A program made the position numbers and the translations under genes. DNA of 64,000 nt from NCBI GenBank assembly GCA_041739225.1, contig JBGSOG010000009.1, positions 3,559 through 67,558 on the forward strand, written 5' to 3'. Under the pieces are notes generated by a model. That model made no database searches. It saw nothing but the letters and a program-made list of their open reading frames with translations, and had not been told where the DNA came from. Shown here one piece after another: positions 27,609 through 36,463 of the stretch (positions within the stretch are counted from its first letter, which is position 1; each line of letters opens with the position of its first letter). Source of the stretch: BOKV01 sp041739225. Lineage in GTDB: Bacteria; Pseudomonadota; Alphaproteobacteria; Rhizobiales; Rhizobiaceae.

Positions 27609-28532
27609 ATGCAGCCCTTTTGCGTGGCAGTTGATTGGGGAACCACCAGCTTCCGTCTGTGGCTGCTGGATTTCGATGGTAATCCTGTTGCTGCAAGACG
27701 CAGCGACGAGGGCTTGAGATCTGTTCAAGCAGACAAATTCGGCGAAGTGCTGGAGAGCCATCTTCTTGCATTGGGCGTATCAGCCAGTTTGCCGGTTGTG
27801 GTTTGCGGCATGGCCGGCTCGCGCCAAGGCTGGCTCGAAGCAAGTTACTGCGATGTTCCCACCCCACTTTCAAGCCTTTCGGCGTTTGCAGTTAAGGTTC
27901 CGTCATCGGCAAGGGATGTGCGGATCGTACCTGGAATTGCACAGCGCATCCGGGAAAAGCCTGATGTCATGCGTGGTGAGGAAACGCAATTGCTCGGGGC
28001 ATTGGATGTGCATCCGGGGCATTTGTTTGCCTGCCTTCCAGGGACGCACTCAAAATGGGTGCACATACATGATGGAGCCGTGCAGGGCTTTACCACTTTC
28101 ATGACCGGTGAGCTTTATGCGGCCATTGGCGGGCATACGATCCTTCAAAGCTCGGCAGCCATTTCAGAGTTTTCCGCTGAAGCATTTTCAGAAGCGGTAC
28201 AATCGGTGCTTGCCCACCCGGTCACAATTACATCGCAACTTTTTGCCATCCGGGCCGGAGAACTGCTTGGCTATCAGGACAGGCAAAGCGCCCATTCCAC
28301 TTTGTCCGGGCTTTTGATCGGACAGGAGATCGCAGCGGCAATTCAAACCGGAATGACACGTGATCCGTTATTCCTGATCGCCAGTGGCAAGCTGGCAGAG
28401 CGATATGAACTGGCTTTCACGATAGCCGGGATTTCCGCTACGAAACGCGATGCCGAGGAAAGTGTTGTGGCCGGACTTTTTCAGATAGCCCACCAATTGT
28501 TTGGTGCGCCTGCCAGAAGGCTGACCGCATGA
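27609..28532 (+). CDS. dgoK: 2-dehydro-3-deoxygalactonokinase
   Basis: DgoK phosphorylates 2-keto-3-deoxygalactonate. The 307-residue protein begins MQPFCVAVDWGTTSFRLWLL, the DgoK family start with an ASKHA-type phosphate loop. It also has CGMAGSRQGW, LPGTHSKWVHI and FMTGELYA, all conserved in DgoK. The longer reading from 27570 overlaps the SDR gene and is rejected. It overlaps dgoA by ATGA. Confidence 0.92.
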   Translation: MQPFCVAVDWGTTSFRLWLLDFDGNPVAARRSDEGLRSVQADKFGEVLESHLLALGVSASLPVVVCGMAGSRQGWLEASYCDVPTPLSSLSAFAVKVPSSARDVRIVPGIAQRIREKPDVMRGEETQLLGALDVHPGHLFACLPGTHSKWVHIHDGAVQGFTTFMTGELYAAIGGHTILQSSAAISEFSAEAFSEAVQSVLAHPVTITSQLFAIRAGELLGYQDRQSAHSTLSGLLIGQEIAAAIQTGMTRDPLFLIASGKLAERYELAFTIAGISATKRDAEESVVAGLFQIAHQLFGAPARRLTA

Positions 28533-29167
28533 AAAGCGCAGCATCCATGCCGAAAATGAAGCGTCCGCTGATTGCAATCTTGCGCGGCATCACCCCAGCA
28601 GATGCGTCCGAAACCGTCAGGATTTTGGTTGACGAAGGGCTGGAAGCCATTGAAATCCCGCTCAATTCGCCTGATGCGTTCAGGTCTATCGAGATGGCGG
28701 TGCAAGTTGCCGGAGATCGCTGCCTGATCGGTGCGGGCACCGTGCTGTCAGTTGCCGATGCTGATCGCCTTGGCGAACTAGGCGGGCGACTGCTTGTCAG
28801 CCCGAACGTTGATGTCGAGGTGATATCGCGTGGCGCAGCGCATGGCATGGTGGTGATGCCGGGCGTGTTTACTGCCACCGAGGCATTGCTGGCACTCAAG
28901 TCTGGCGCGTCGGGATTGAAGTTCTTTCCCGCTTCGGCGCTGGGGCCGGGCGGCATCAACGCAATCCGCGCGATTTTGCCGTCGAACACATTGATCGCAG
29001 CCGTTGGCGGTGTGTCGGATGCAAATTTTGGCGACTACGTCAGCAAGGGTATTTTCGCTTTTGGCCTTGGCACCAGCCTTTACCAGCCAGGTGCGAATGC
29101 GGCGCAAACACGCGAGCGGGCTGCACGGACAATTGCTGCCTATGACAAGGCCATTTCGCAAATCTGA
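28529..29167 (+). CDS. dgoA: 2-dehydro-3-deoxy-6-phosphogalactonate aldolase
   Basis: DgoA splits 2-keto-3-deoxy-6-phosphogalactonate into pyruvate and glyceraldehyde 3-phosphate. The 212-residue class I aldolase has PLIAILRGITPADA, the Glu of AIEIPLNSP, GAGTVLS and the Schiff-base Lys in ASGLKFFPASALGP, all typical of the KDPG/KDPGal aldolase family. LNSP rather than the KDPG-type sequence favours the galactonate enzyme. It follows DgoK with ATGA overlap. Confidence 0.92.
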   Translation: MKSAASMPKMKRPLIAILRGITPADASETVRILVDEGLEAIEIPLNSPDAFRSIEMAVQVAGDRCLIGAGTVLSVADADRLGELGGRLLVSPNVDVEVISRGAAHGMVVMPGVFTATEALLALKSGASGLKFFPASALGPGGINAIRAILPSNTLIAAVGGVSDANFGDYVSKGIFAFGLGTSLYQPGANAAQTRERAARTIAAYDKAISQI

Positions 29168-29189
29168 ATACTTCAAGGAAAAGCCAGCT

Positions 29190-31166
29190 ATGACGCAACC
29201 CCGGCTAGGCGTTTGCTATTATCCCGAACATTGGCCTGAAGAAAAATGGACGGAGGATGCTGCCCGAATGGCAGGTCTGGGCCTGACATTTGTGCGCATT
29301 GGCGAGTTTGCCTGGTCGCGGCTGGAGCCGCAACCGGGACAACTTGATTTTGGCTGGCTCGCTAAAGCCATCGACATCATGCATGCGGCGGGTTTGAAGG
29401 TGGTTTTGGGCACTCCCACAGCCACGCCGCCGAAATGGCTGGTCGACAAGATGCCGGACATGCTGCCGGTCGGCGCAGATGGAAAACAACGCGGTTTTGG
29501 CTCGCGCCGACACTATTGCTTTTCACACCAAGGCTATCGCGAAGCGTGCCGGGAAATCGTCACCAGTCTTGCCAAGGCCTTTGGTGGACATCCCGGCGTG
29601 GCAGCCTGGCAAACCGACAATGAATATGATTGTCACAACACGACGCTGTCTTATTCGCCCGCAGCCTTGAAGGAATTTCGCAATTGGCTTGCGCGCCGCT
29701 ACCAGTCGCCCGATGCTTTGAACCGGGCTTGGGGCAATGTATTCTGGTCGATGGAATACAGCGCTTTTGACGAAATAGGATTGCCGAACGAAACTGTAAC
29801 CGAAGCCAACCCGGCACACTGGATGGATTTTCGCAGGTTCTCGTCCGACCAGGTGGTTTCGTTCAACCGGCTGCAAACGGACATCCTGCGAAAATTGTCG
29901 CCAGGGCGCGATCTCATTCACAATTTCATGGGCCGCACGCTTGCCTTTGACCATTTTGACGTAGGTTCGGACCTAGACGTTTCCAGTTGGGATTCATACC
30001 CGCTTGGCTTTCTTGAAGACCGGTCCGACCGTTCGGTTGATTTCAAACGGGAATTCCTTGCGGCAGGTGATCCCGATTTTCAGGCATTCCACCATGATCT
30101 TTACCGGGCAACCTCCAGGGGCCGCTGGTGGATCATGGAACAGCAACCCGGCCCGGTTAACTGGGCACCACACAATCCGGCACCACGCGAGGGCATGGTG
30201 CGGCTTTGGTCCTGGGAAGCTTTCGCGCATGGCGCTGAGGTCGTGAGCTATTTCCGCTGGCGTCAGGCACCTTTTGCACAAGAGCAGATGCATGCCGGAC
30301 TGCTTCGACCCGACAGCGTGGTAGCGCCCGGTTTTCATGAGGCTGCGCAAGTGGCTGGCGAAATTGCGGCACTGGGGCCGGTTGTCCAAACCCAAAGCGC
30401 TGTGGCGCTGGTCATCGACTATCCGTCGGCCTGGGCATGGGAAATCCAGCCGCAGGGCCGGGAATTTGACTACTTCCGGCTGGTTTTCGATTTCTACAAA
30501 GGCCTGCGCCGACTGGGACTGGATGTCGATATCAAAAGTTCGCGTGACACATCGTTTTCCGGCTATCGGATGGTGCTGGTACCGGGGGTCTTTGCATGGC
30601 CGGAAGGTTTGGCGCAGGCGCTGTCTTCAAGTGGTGCGCTGGTGCTGGCAGGTCCGAGATCGGGTTCGAAAACAGTCGATTTTCATATCCCGGCAACACT
30701 TCCACCAGCATTGCCGAAATCCATGCTGGACATGAAAATCACCCGAGTCGAGTCGCTGCCTGGCCATTCCCCGGTTCCATTGGCAAATGGAAAAGGTAAT
30801 TTTCACTTCTGGCGTGAATTTGTGGAAATGGGCGCCAACTGCACAAGTGCGCTGCAAACTGCCGATGGCGGACCTGCTTTGTTGGCGCAGGGTCATTGGC
30901 GCTATCTGGCCGGCTGGCCCGATGAAAAGGCGATGAGCGCAGTGCTGACGGTGCTTGCAGCGGAATGCGGACTTTCCATATCGAGGCTTCCCGATGCCCT
31001 GCGGCTGCGACAAGCCGGAGATTTGCTTTTTGGATTCAATTATGGCTCGCAAGCCATTGATATTTCTGACTACGCCAGTGGGGAATTGGTGCTGGGGGCC
31101 TATACACTTGAGCCATCCGGTGTTGTTGTGTTGAAGAATTCCACTCGGAAAGCAAACACAAGATGA
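29190..31166 (+). CDS. GH42 family beta-galactosidase
   Basis: The 658-residue protein begins MTQPRLGVCYYPEHWPEEKW, the GH42 signature. The acid/base is Glu145 (TDNEYDCHNT) and the nucleophile Glu317 (WWIMEQQPGP). A trimerisation domain and a small C-terminal beta domain follow the barrel. No signal peptide is present, so it acts on imported beta-galactosides in the cytoplasm. The start at 29190 has AAGGAAAAG upstream. The stop overlaps the next gene by ATGA. Confidence 0.94.
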   Translation: MTQPRLGVCYYPEHWPEEKWTEDAARMAGLGLTFVRIGEFAWSRLEPQPGQLDFGWLAKAIDIMHAAGLKVVLGTPTATPPKWLVDKMPDMLPVGADGKQRGFGSRRHYCFSHQGYREACREIVTSLAKAFGGHPGVAAWQTDNEYDCHNTTLSYSPAALKEFRNWLARRYQSPDALNRAWGNVFWSMEYSAFDEIGLPNETVTEANPAHWMDFRRFSSDQVVSFNRLQTDILRKLSPGRDLIHNFMGRTLAFDHFDVGSDLDVSSWDSYPLGFLEDRSDRSVDFKREFLAAGDPDFQAFHHDLYRATSRGRWWIMEQQPGPVNWAPHNPAPREGMVRLWSWEAFAHGAEVVSYFRWRQAPFAQEQMHAGLLRPDSVVAPGFHEAAQVAGEIAALGPVVQTQSAVALVIDYPSAWAWEIQPQGREFDYFRLVFDFYKGLRRLGLDVDIKSSRDTSFSGYRMVLVPGVFAWPEGLAQALSSSGALVLAGPRSGSKTVDFHIPATLPPALPKSMLDMKITRVESLPGHSPVPLANGKGNFHFWREFVEMGANCTSALQTADGGPALLAQGHWRYLAGWPDEKAMSAVLTVLAAECGLSISRLPDALRLRQAGDLLFGFNYGSQAIDISDYASGELVLGAYTLEPSGVVVLKNSTRKANTR

Positions 31167-32134
31167 TGAAACCCAAGGCACTGGTTACCTGTCATTGGCC
31201 ATCTGAAATCGAGGCAGGGATTGCCGAACGGTTTGATGCCGTGTTTACGCCGGACGACAGGCCACTGGATGCTGAAGGGTTGGCGAAAGCACTGCAGGAT
31301 CACGATGTGATCTTTGCCACCGTTACCAACCGGTTTACCCAGTCCATGTTTACAGCAATACCGGTTCGCACCCGGCTGATTGCCAATTACGGGGTTGGGT
31401 ACAGCCACATTGACGCCAAGGCTGCCCGGTTGGCTGGCGTGACGGTCACCAATACGCCGGATGTTTTGACCGACTGTACGGCTGATACCGCCTTGCTTTT
31501 GATGTTGATGGCGGCGCGGCGCGCCAGCGAAGGCGAGCGCATGCTGCGTGCCCGGCAATGGCAGGGATTCGGCGTGACGCATTTTCTGGGAACCCGCCTG
31601 ACCGGCAAAACGCTGGGCATCATCGGCATGGGGCGGATCGGACAAGCAACAGCGGCAAGGGCGCATTTCGGCTTTGGAATGAACGTGGTCTTTCACAACC
31701 GTTCAAGAGTTGACAATGATCTGGTCAGGATGATGGGTGCCAGGCAAATGGCGTCAATTGATGAAGTTCTGGGCGCGGCTGATTTCGTATCACTGCATTG
31801 CCCGGGCGGCGCAGAAAACCGCCACCTCATCAACCGTGACCGTCTGGCGCGAATGAAACCCTCTGCGTTTCTCATCAACACCGCGCGTGGAGAAGTTGTG
31901 GACGAAGCGGCGCTTGCTGATGCCTTGGACACGGGCAAGATTGCCGGCGCCGGGCTGGACGTCTTTGACGGCGAACCCAATGTCAACCCAAGGCTGATTT
32001 CCGCTCCCAATGCATCGCTGTTGCCGCACATCGGCAGCGCCACCCACGAAACCCGTCTTGCGATGGGGCGCCGGGCGCTCGACAATGCGATTGCGTTTTT
32101 TGACGGCCAAACCCCGCCCGATTGCGTCAACTAG
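31163..32134 (+). CDS. D-isomer-specific 2-hydroxyacid dehydrogenase
   Basis: The 323-residue NAD(P)-dependent dehydrogenase has the Rossmann motif LGIIGMGRIGQATAARA and the catalytic Arg in NTARGEVVDE. Glu lies in DVFDGEPNV and the His in LLPHIGSAT. Glyoxylate/hydroxypyruvate reductases have this layout. It is the last gene of the galactoside operon, overlapping GH42. Its substrate is unclear; it could reduce a 2-keto acid arising from the pathway. It converges with the LysR gene. Confidence 0.88.
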   Translation: MMKPKALVTCHWPSEIEAGIAERFDAVFTPDDRPLDAEGLAKALQDHDVIFATVTNRFTQSMFTAIPVRTRLIANYGVGYSHIDAKAARLAGVTVTNTPDVLTDCTADTALLLMLMAARRASEGERMLRARQWQGFGVTHFLGTRLTGKTLGIIGMGRIGQATAARAHFGFGMNVVFHNRSRVDNDLVRMMGARQMASIDEVLGAADFVSLHCPGGAENRHLINRDRLARMKPSAFLINTARGEVVDEAALADALDTGKIAGAGLDVFDGEPNVNPRLISAPNASLLPHIGSATHETRLAMGRRALDNAIAFFDGQTPPDCVN

Positions 32135-32137
32135 ATT

Positions 32138-32989
32138 TCAACGGGCAGTCAGGCCTTTTCGCAAAATGCCGAACAACTTGCGGATCGCAGGTTTGTGGCG
32201 GTTGCGCACATTTACGCCGAGGAAAACCGGCTGGCTGATCGGATCAATAGCGCCAACCCTTTGGCAAATTCCTGCTTGTTCCAATGCTTTTGCTGAATCT
32301 TCCAAAACAAACGCTGATCCGCCCACTGATCGCAGCAGCGCGCAGATGGCTGCGTCCTGACCGCTTGCAAGCGGCGCATCTGCAAGATGGGGAAGTGCCT
32401 GGCGGTGCAGAATTGTGAATGCCGGCGAGTAGCCTGCCAAAATGTAACGCTCGCGGGTCACCCTTGAGAGGATGCTGGAATCCGTGCTGACCATTGTGTA
32501 GCTCACCTCTCCCGCCATTTCATAGTGCAGGTCCGGCATGTGGCGCGGCGTGTAGAGTACAGCCGCATCCAGTGCGCCGGAGAGCAGATCCCCGCACATC
32601 TGGGTCGAGTAGTCGGGTTCGATGTAAAACGCGGTCTGCGCAATCGCCTTTCGAAATTGCAACACCCACTCCCCAATGTGGTTGGCCGCAAGATCGTTTT
32701 GCATGCCGATCCGCAAGGTTCGCTCGCCATTGCCCGAAATGTCCATCGCCCGGCGTGCCTCGTTCCACTCGTGAAGCATGGCTCTGGCATGGGAGATGAA
32801 TCGCTGACCTGCGGCAGTCAGGCTGGTGCCGGCCTTGCTGCGATCAAACAGGCGCGCGCCGACGCTGGACTCCAGCGAGCGGATTCTCCCGGAAACAGTT
32901 GATTGGGTAACCGCCAGCCGCTCTGCGGTACGGTTGAACGAGGCGGTCTCAACCAGATCGAGGAATGTTTCAACCAGTTCGGGCTGCAA
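32138..32989 (-). CDS. LysR family transcriptional regulator
   Basis: The 283-residue protein has an N-terminal helix-turn-helix (FLDLVETASFNRTAERLAVTQ and STVSGRIRSLE) and a periplasmic-binding-protein-like effector domain. It is divergent from the methyl-group cluster starting at 33111 and is its likely regulator. The start codon is TTG, with GGAG 9 bases upstream (in CAACGGAGTTTC); no ATG fits better. The 121-base intergenic space should hold its binding sites, but I see no convincing T-N11-A dyad. Confidence 0.9.
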   Translation of the reverse strand: MQPELVETFLDLVETASFNRTAERLAVTQSTVSGRIRSLESSVGARLFDRSKAGTSLTAAGQRFISHARAMLHEWNEARRAMDISGNGERTLRIGMQNDLAANHIGEWVLQFRKAIAQTAFYIEPDYSTQMCGDLLSGALDAAVLYTPRHMPDLHYEMAGEVSYTMVSTDSSILSRVTRERYILAGYSPAFTILHRQALPHLADAPLASGQDAAICALLRSVGGSAFVLEDSAKALEQAGICQRVGAIDPISQPVFLGVNVRNRHKPAIRKLFGILRKGLTAR

Positions 32990-33110
32990 GAAATGAAACT
33001 CCGTTGCACAATGAAAACTAATCGGAACATTCGATCAATAAATTCGGCAAATCGCAATTGAAAAAACCCTGTCAGCACAGGATATTCCAGAGGTTTCCAG
33101 GGAGGATGGC

Positions 33111-35558
33111 GTGAACGATTTCCCAACACATGCAAGGGTGGTGGTCATTGGCGGCGGGGCAGTTGGCGTGTCTTCGCTCTACCACCTTGCCAAGGGCGGC
33201 TGGAGAGATTGCGTTCTGCTCGAAAAGAATGAATTGACATCCGGTTCCACATGGCACGCAGCCGGGAATGTCCCGACTTTTTCATCGTCCTGGTCAATCA
33301 TGAACATGCAGCGCTATTCGGCGCAGCTTTACCGCGACCTGGGCGTTTTGGTTGATTATCCGATGAACTACCACGTTACCGGTTCCGTACGCCTTGGTCA
33401 CAGCAAAGAGCGCATGCGGGAATTTGCCAAGGTAGTCGGCATGGGCCGGTATCAGGGCATGAACCTCGATCTGCTTTCGCCGGACGATATCAAGTCGCAC
33501 TATCCTTTTGTCGAGACGCACGATCTCATGGGCGCGCTGTACGACCCCAATGACGGAGACATTGACCCGGCGCAGCTGACGCAGGCATTGGCCAAAGGTG
33601 CGCGCGAACTGGGCGCGCGGATCATCAGGTTCTGTCCTGTTACGGGCGTGCGCCGTGAGAAAGAAGAATGGGTGGTTGAAACACCGCAAGGCGAAATTCG
33701 CTGCGAGAAGGTGGTAAATGCCGCCGGTTACCGGGCGCGTGAAGTTGGCAAGATGTTCGGACGTGACTTGCCGATGATGACCATGAGCCATCAATACCTT
33801 CTGTTTGATACAATCCCCGAACTGGAAGCATGGTCGCGTGAGGCAGGCCACAAGCTGCCGCTTATGCGCGATGTGGATTCGTCCTATTATTTGCGACAGG
33901 AAAAGTACGGAATGAATCTGGGGCCTTATGAGCGCAATTGCCGGGCGCACTGGGTAGAGCCGTCGGATCCCATGCCTGATGACTTTTCGTTCCAGCTTTT
34001 CCCCGACGATGTCGAGCGGCTGGAATGGTATATCAACGACGCCATGGAGCGGGTTCCAATTCTTGCGACGGCGGGACTGTCCAAGGTCATCAACGGCCCG
34101 ATCCCCTACACACCGGATGGCAACCCGCTTATCGGACCGATGCCGGGGCTGCCCAATGCGTTTGAGGCGTGTGTGTTCACCTTCGGCATTTGCCAGGCGG
34201 GCGGTGCGGGCAAAGTGCTGGCTGAATGGGTAATGCATGGCCAGACCGAGTGGGACATGTGGTCATGCGATCCGCGCCGGTTCACAAGCTTTCCGGATGT
34301 TGACTACTGCGTCGCCAAGGGCATGGAAGTTTACGGCCATGAGTATGCGATGCACTTCCCACGCCATGCGTGGCCTGCAGGACGCAACCGGAAACTTTCG
34401 GCAATCCATGACCGGACCCTCTCTTTCGGCGCGCAATATGGCGCTTACAATGGCTGGGAGCGGGCGCTTTGGTATGCGAAGCCGGGTGACGATACATCAG
34501 AAGCGGCTACACAAACGTGGTCGCGAAAGGGGCCGTGGGAGCCGCGCATTCGTGAGGAATGCGAAGCGGTACGCGATGCAGCGGGCATTCTCGACCTGCC
34601 CGGATTTTCGCGGTTCCGCCTGAAAGGCGAGGGGGCCAGCGAGTGGCTGGCAAAACAAGTCACCGGCCTTGTTCCCAAGCCGGGCCGTATCGGGCTTGGA
34701 TATTTCTCGGACGAGAGTGGGCGCATTGTAACTGAGATGTCTCTCATGACCATTGCACCGGATTTCCATTTTTTGATCACTGCCGCTGTGGCGCAGTGGC
34801 ACGACATGGAATGGCTCAAGGCTGCGATGCCGGCGGATGCAGCTTTCAGTATTGAGGATGTAACCGAGGAATTTTCCTGCCACATTCTCACCGGGCCGAA
34901 ATCGCGCGAAATTCTTGCCGGATGCAGCGATGGCGATCTGTCGCTACGCTGGCTGACGCACCAAAGTGCGCAGATTGGCGGCCGGTATTGCCAACTGGTT
35001 CGCGTGTCGTTTGCCGGTGAACTGGGCTGGGAAATCCACACAAAGACCGCTGATACGGCAGCAGTGTTTGATGCGATCTGGGACGCCGGAAAGCCGCACG
35101 GGCTCAAGCCGTTCGGCATGTTTGCGCTCGACAGCATGCGGATCGAAAAGGGTTATCGCGCGTGGAAAGGTGATCTTTCAACCGACTACACCATCCTGCA
35201 AGGCGGGCTTGAGCGCTTTGTGAATTGGGAAAAGCCGGAGTTTCGCGGGAAGGCAGCTTTGCTGGCCGAAAAGCAAAAAGGCGTTTCAAAGCGTTTTGTG
35301 ACGTTGGTGGTCGAGGGTGGCGATTGCGATGCACCCTACATGTCGACGCTCTGGCATGGCGGCGAGGTTGTCGGTGAGACCACCTCGTGTGCTTTTGGCT
35401 ACCGGACCGGCAAAATTATCGCCCTCGGAATGCTGCGCGCCGATCTCAATATAGAAGGCACCAAATTGGAAGTTGAAATTTTCGGGGAGCGATACAAGGC
35501 AGTGGTCCAGGAAGACCGGCCACTTTGGGACCCTGAAAATGCGAGGATCAGGGCATGA
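33111..35558 (+). CDS. FAD-dependent dimethylglycine/sarcosine dehydrogenase-like protein with GcvT domain
   Basis: The 815-residue protein combines an N-terminal FAD oxidase domain (VVVIGGGAVGVSSLYHLAKG) with a C-terminal aminomethyltransferase (GcvT) domain. In GSTWHAAG the His corresponds to the covalent FAD attachment His of dimethylglycine dehydrogenase. Such enzymes oxidatively demethylate N-methyl amino acids and pass the C1 unit to tetrahydrofolate. The GTG start has GGAGG 5 bases upstream. It is the first gene of the cluster and a paralogue of the equally long 36460-38907 gene. The exact substrate is not readable. Confidence 0.88.
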   Translation: MNDFPTHARVVVIGGGAVGVSSLYHLAKGGWRDCVLLEKNELTSGSTWHAAGNVPTFSSSWSIMNMQRYSAQLYRDLGVLVDYPMNYHVTGSVRLGHSKERMREFAKVVGMGRYQGMNLDLLSPDDIKSHYPFVETHDLMGALYDPNDGDIDPAQLTQALAKGARELGARIIRFCPVTGVRREKEEWVVETPQGEIRCEKVVNAAGYRAREVGKMFGRDLPMMTMSHQYLLFDTIPELEAWSREAGHKLPLMRDVDSSYYLRQEKYGMNLGPYERNCRAHWVEPSDPMPDDFSFQLFPDDVERLEWYINDAMERVPILATAGLSKVINGPIPYTPDGNPLIGPMPGLPNAFEACVFTFGICQAGGAGKVLAEWVMHGQTEWDMWSCDPRRFTSFPDVDYCVAKGMEVYGHEYAMHFPRHAWPAGRNRKLSAIHDRTLSFGAQYGAYNGWERALWYAKPGDDTSEAATQTWSRKGPWEPRIREECEAVRDAAGILDLPGFSRFRLKGEGASEWLAKQVTGLVPKPGRIGLGYFSDESGRIVTEMSLMTIAPDFHFLITAAVAQWHDMEWLKAAMPADAAFSIEDVTEEFSCHILTGPKSREILAGCSDGDLSLRWLTHQSAQIGGRYCQLVRVSFAGELGWEIHTKTADTAAVFDAIWDAGKPHGLKPFGMFALDSMRIEKGYRAWKGDLSTDYTILQGGLERFVNWEKPEFRGKAALLAEKQKGVSKRFVTLVVEGGDCDAPYMSTLWHGGEVVGETTSCAFGYRTGKIIALGMLRADLNIEGTKLEVEIFGERYKAVVQEDRPLWDPENARIRA

Positions 35559-36463
35559 AGTCCATTGTGCTCACCGATGGCGGCATGGGTCAGGAATTGA
35601 TCCGTCGCTCGGGCAAAGAGCCTACGCCGATGTGGTCTGCGAGGGTGTTGCTGGACGAGCCGGATCTGGTTCGCGAACTGCATGCCGATTTCATCAGCGC
35701 TGGCGCCCGGACCATCACGATCAACACGTATTCTGCAACGCCGGAGCGACTTGAGCGCGATGGTCAGAGCGACTGGTTCAAGCCGTTGCAGCAGCGAGGG
35801 TGTGAACTGGCGCTGGCAGCGCGCGAGGAAAGCGGCATCGAAGGTGTCCGCATTGCCGGATGCCTGCCGCCCATTCTGGCAAGCTATCGTCCGGATGTTG
35901 CGCCTGACTACGAGACTTGCCTTTCGCTTTATCGGCAAGTGGTTGAGCAGCAGGCCGCACACGTGGATTTTTTCCTTTGTGAAACACTGGCCTCGGTGAA
36001 GGAAATCCGCGCCGCAGCAACAGCGGCCAAAGAAAGCGGCAAGCCTGTTTGGGTCGGAATGACTGTGAAGGATGACGGCAGTGCCATGCTGCGTGGCGGC
36101 GAAACGCTGGCCGACGCTCATGCGGTGTTGGACGAGATCGGCGTCGAAGTCCGTTTGCTCAATTGCTCCAAGCCAGAGGCGATCAGCGCTTCGTGGGGCG
36201 AGTTTTCGAAGGCAGCAGGCCCGCTTGGAGCCTACGCCAACGGCTTTACTGCCATCGACAATCTCAAGCCAGGTGGCACGGTCAAATCAATCTCTGCAAG
36301 GCATGATTTGGGACCTGAACAATATGCCGGGTTTGTCTTGCAATGGGTGAATGACGGGGCGGCCATTGTAGGTGGTTGTTGTGAGGTCGGGCCGGAGCAT
36401 ATTGCATTTCTGCGCCAAGCCCTTGAAGAGCGCGGTTACACGATCACAGGATCAGTCAAATGA
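35555..36463 (+). CDS. homocysteine S-methyltransferase family protein (possibly betaine-dependent)
   Basis: The 302-residue TIM-barrel protein begins MKSIVLTDGGMGQELIRRSG. It has the three zinc cysteines of the family: one in RLLNCSKPEA and two in IVGGCCEVGPEH. It transfers a methyl group to homocysteine, giving methionine. Flanking dimethylglycine/sarcosine dehydrogenase genes suggest glycine betaine as donor, as in BHMT; S-methylmethionine (MmuM) is the alternative. It overlaps both neighbours by ATGA, so the three genes are coupled. Confidence 0.85.
   Translation: MKSIVLTDGGMGQELIRRSGKEPTPMWSARVLLDEPDLVRELHADFISAGARTITINTYSATPERLERDGQSDWFKPLQQRGCELALAAREESGIEGVRIAGCLPPILASYRPDVAPDYETCLSLYRQVVEQQAAHVDFFLCETLASVKEIRAAATAAKESGKPVWVGMTVKDDGSAMLRGGETLADAHAVLDEIGVEVRLLNCSKPEAISASWGEFSKAAGPLGAYANGFTAIDNLKPGGTVKSISARHDLGPEQYAGFVLQWVNDGAAIVGGCCEVGPEHIAFLRQALEERGYTITGSVK

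Noticed and set aside
33068..33081. Hairpin CCTGT-CAGC-ACAGG upstream of the first dehydrogenase gene
   Set aside because: The stem has only five pairs with no T-run and no known regulatory pattern.
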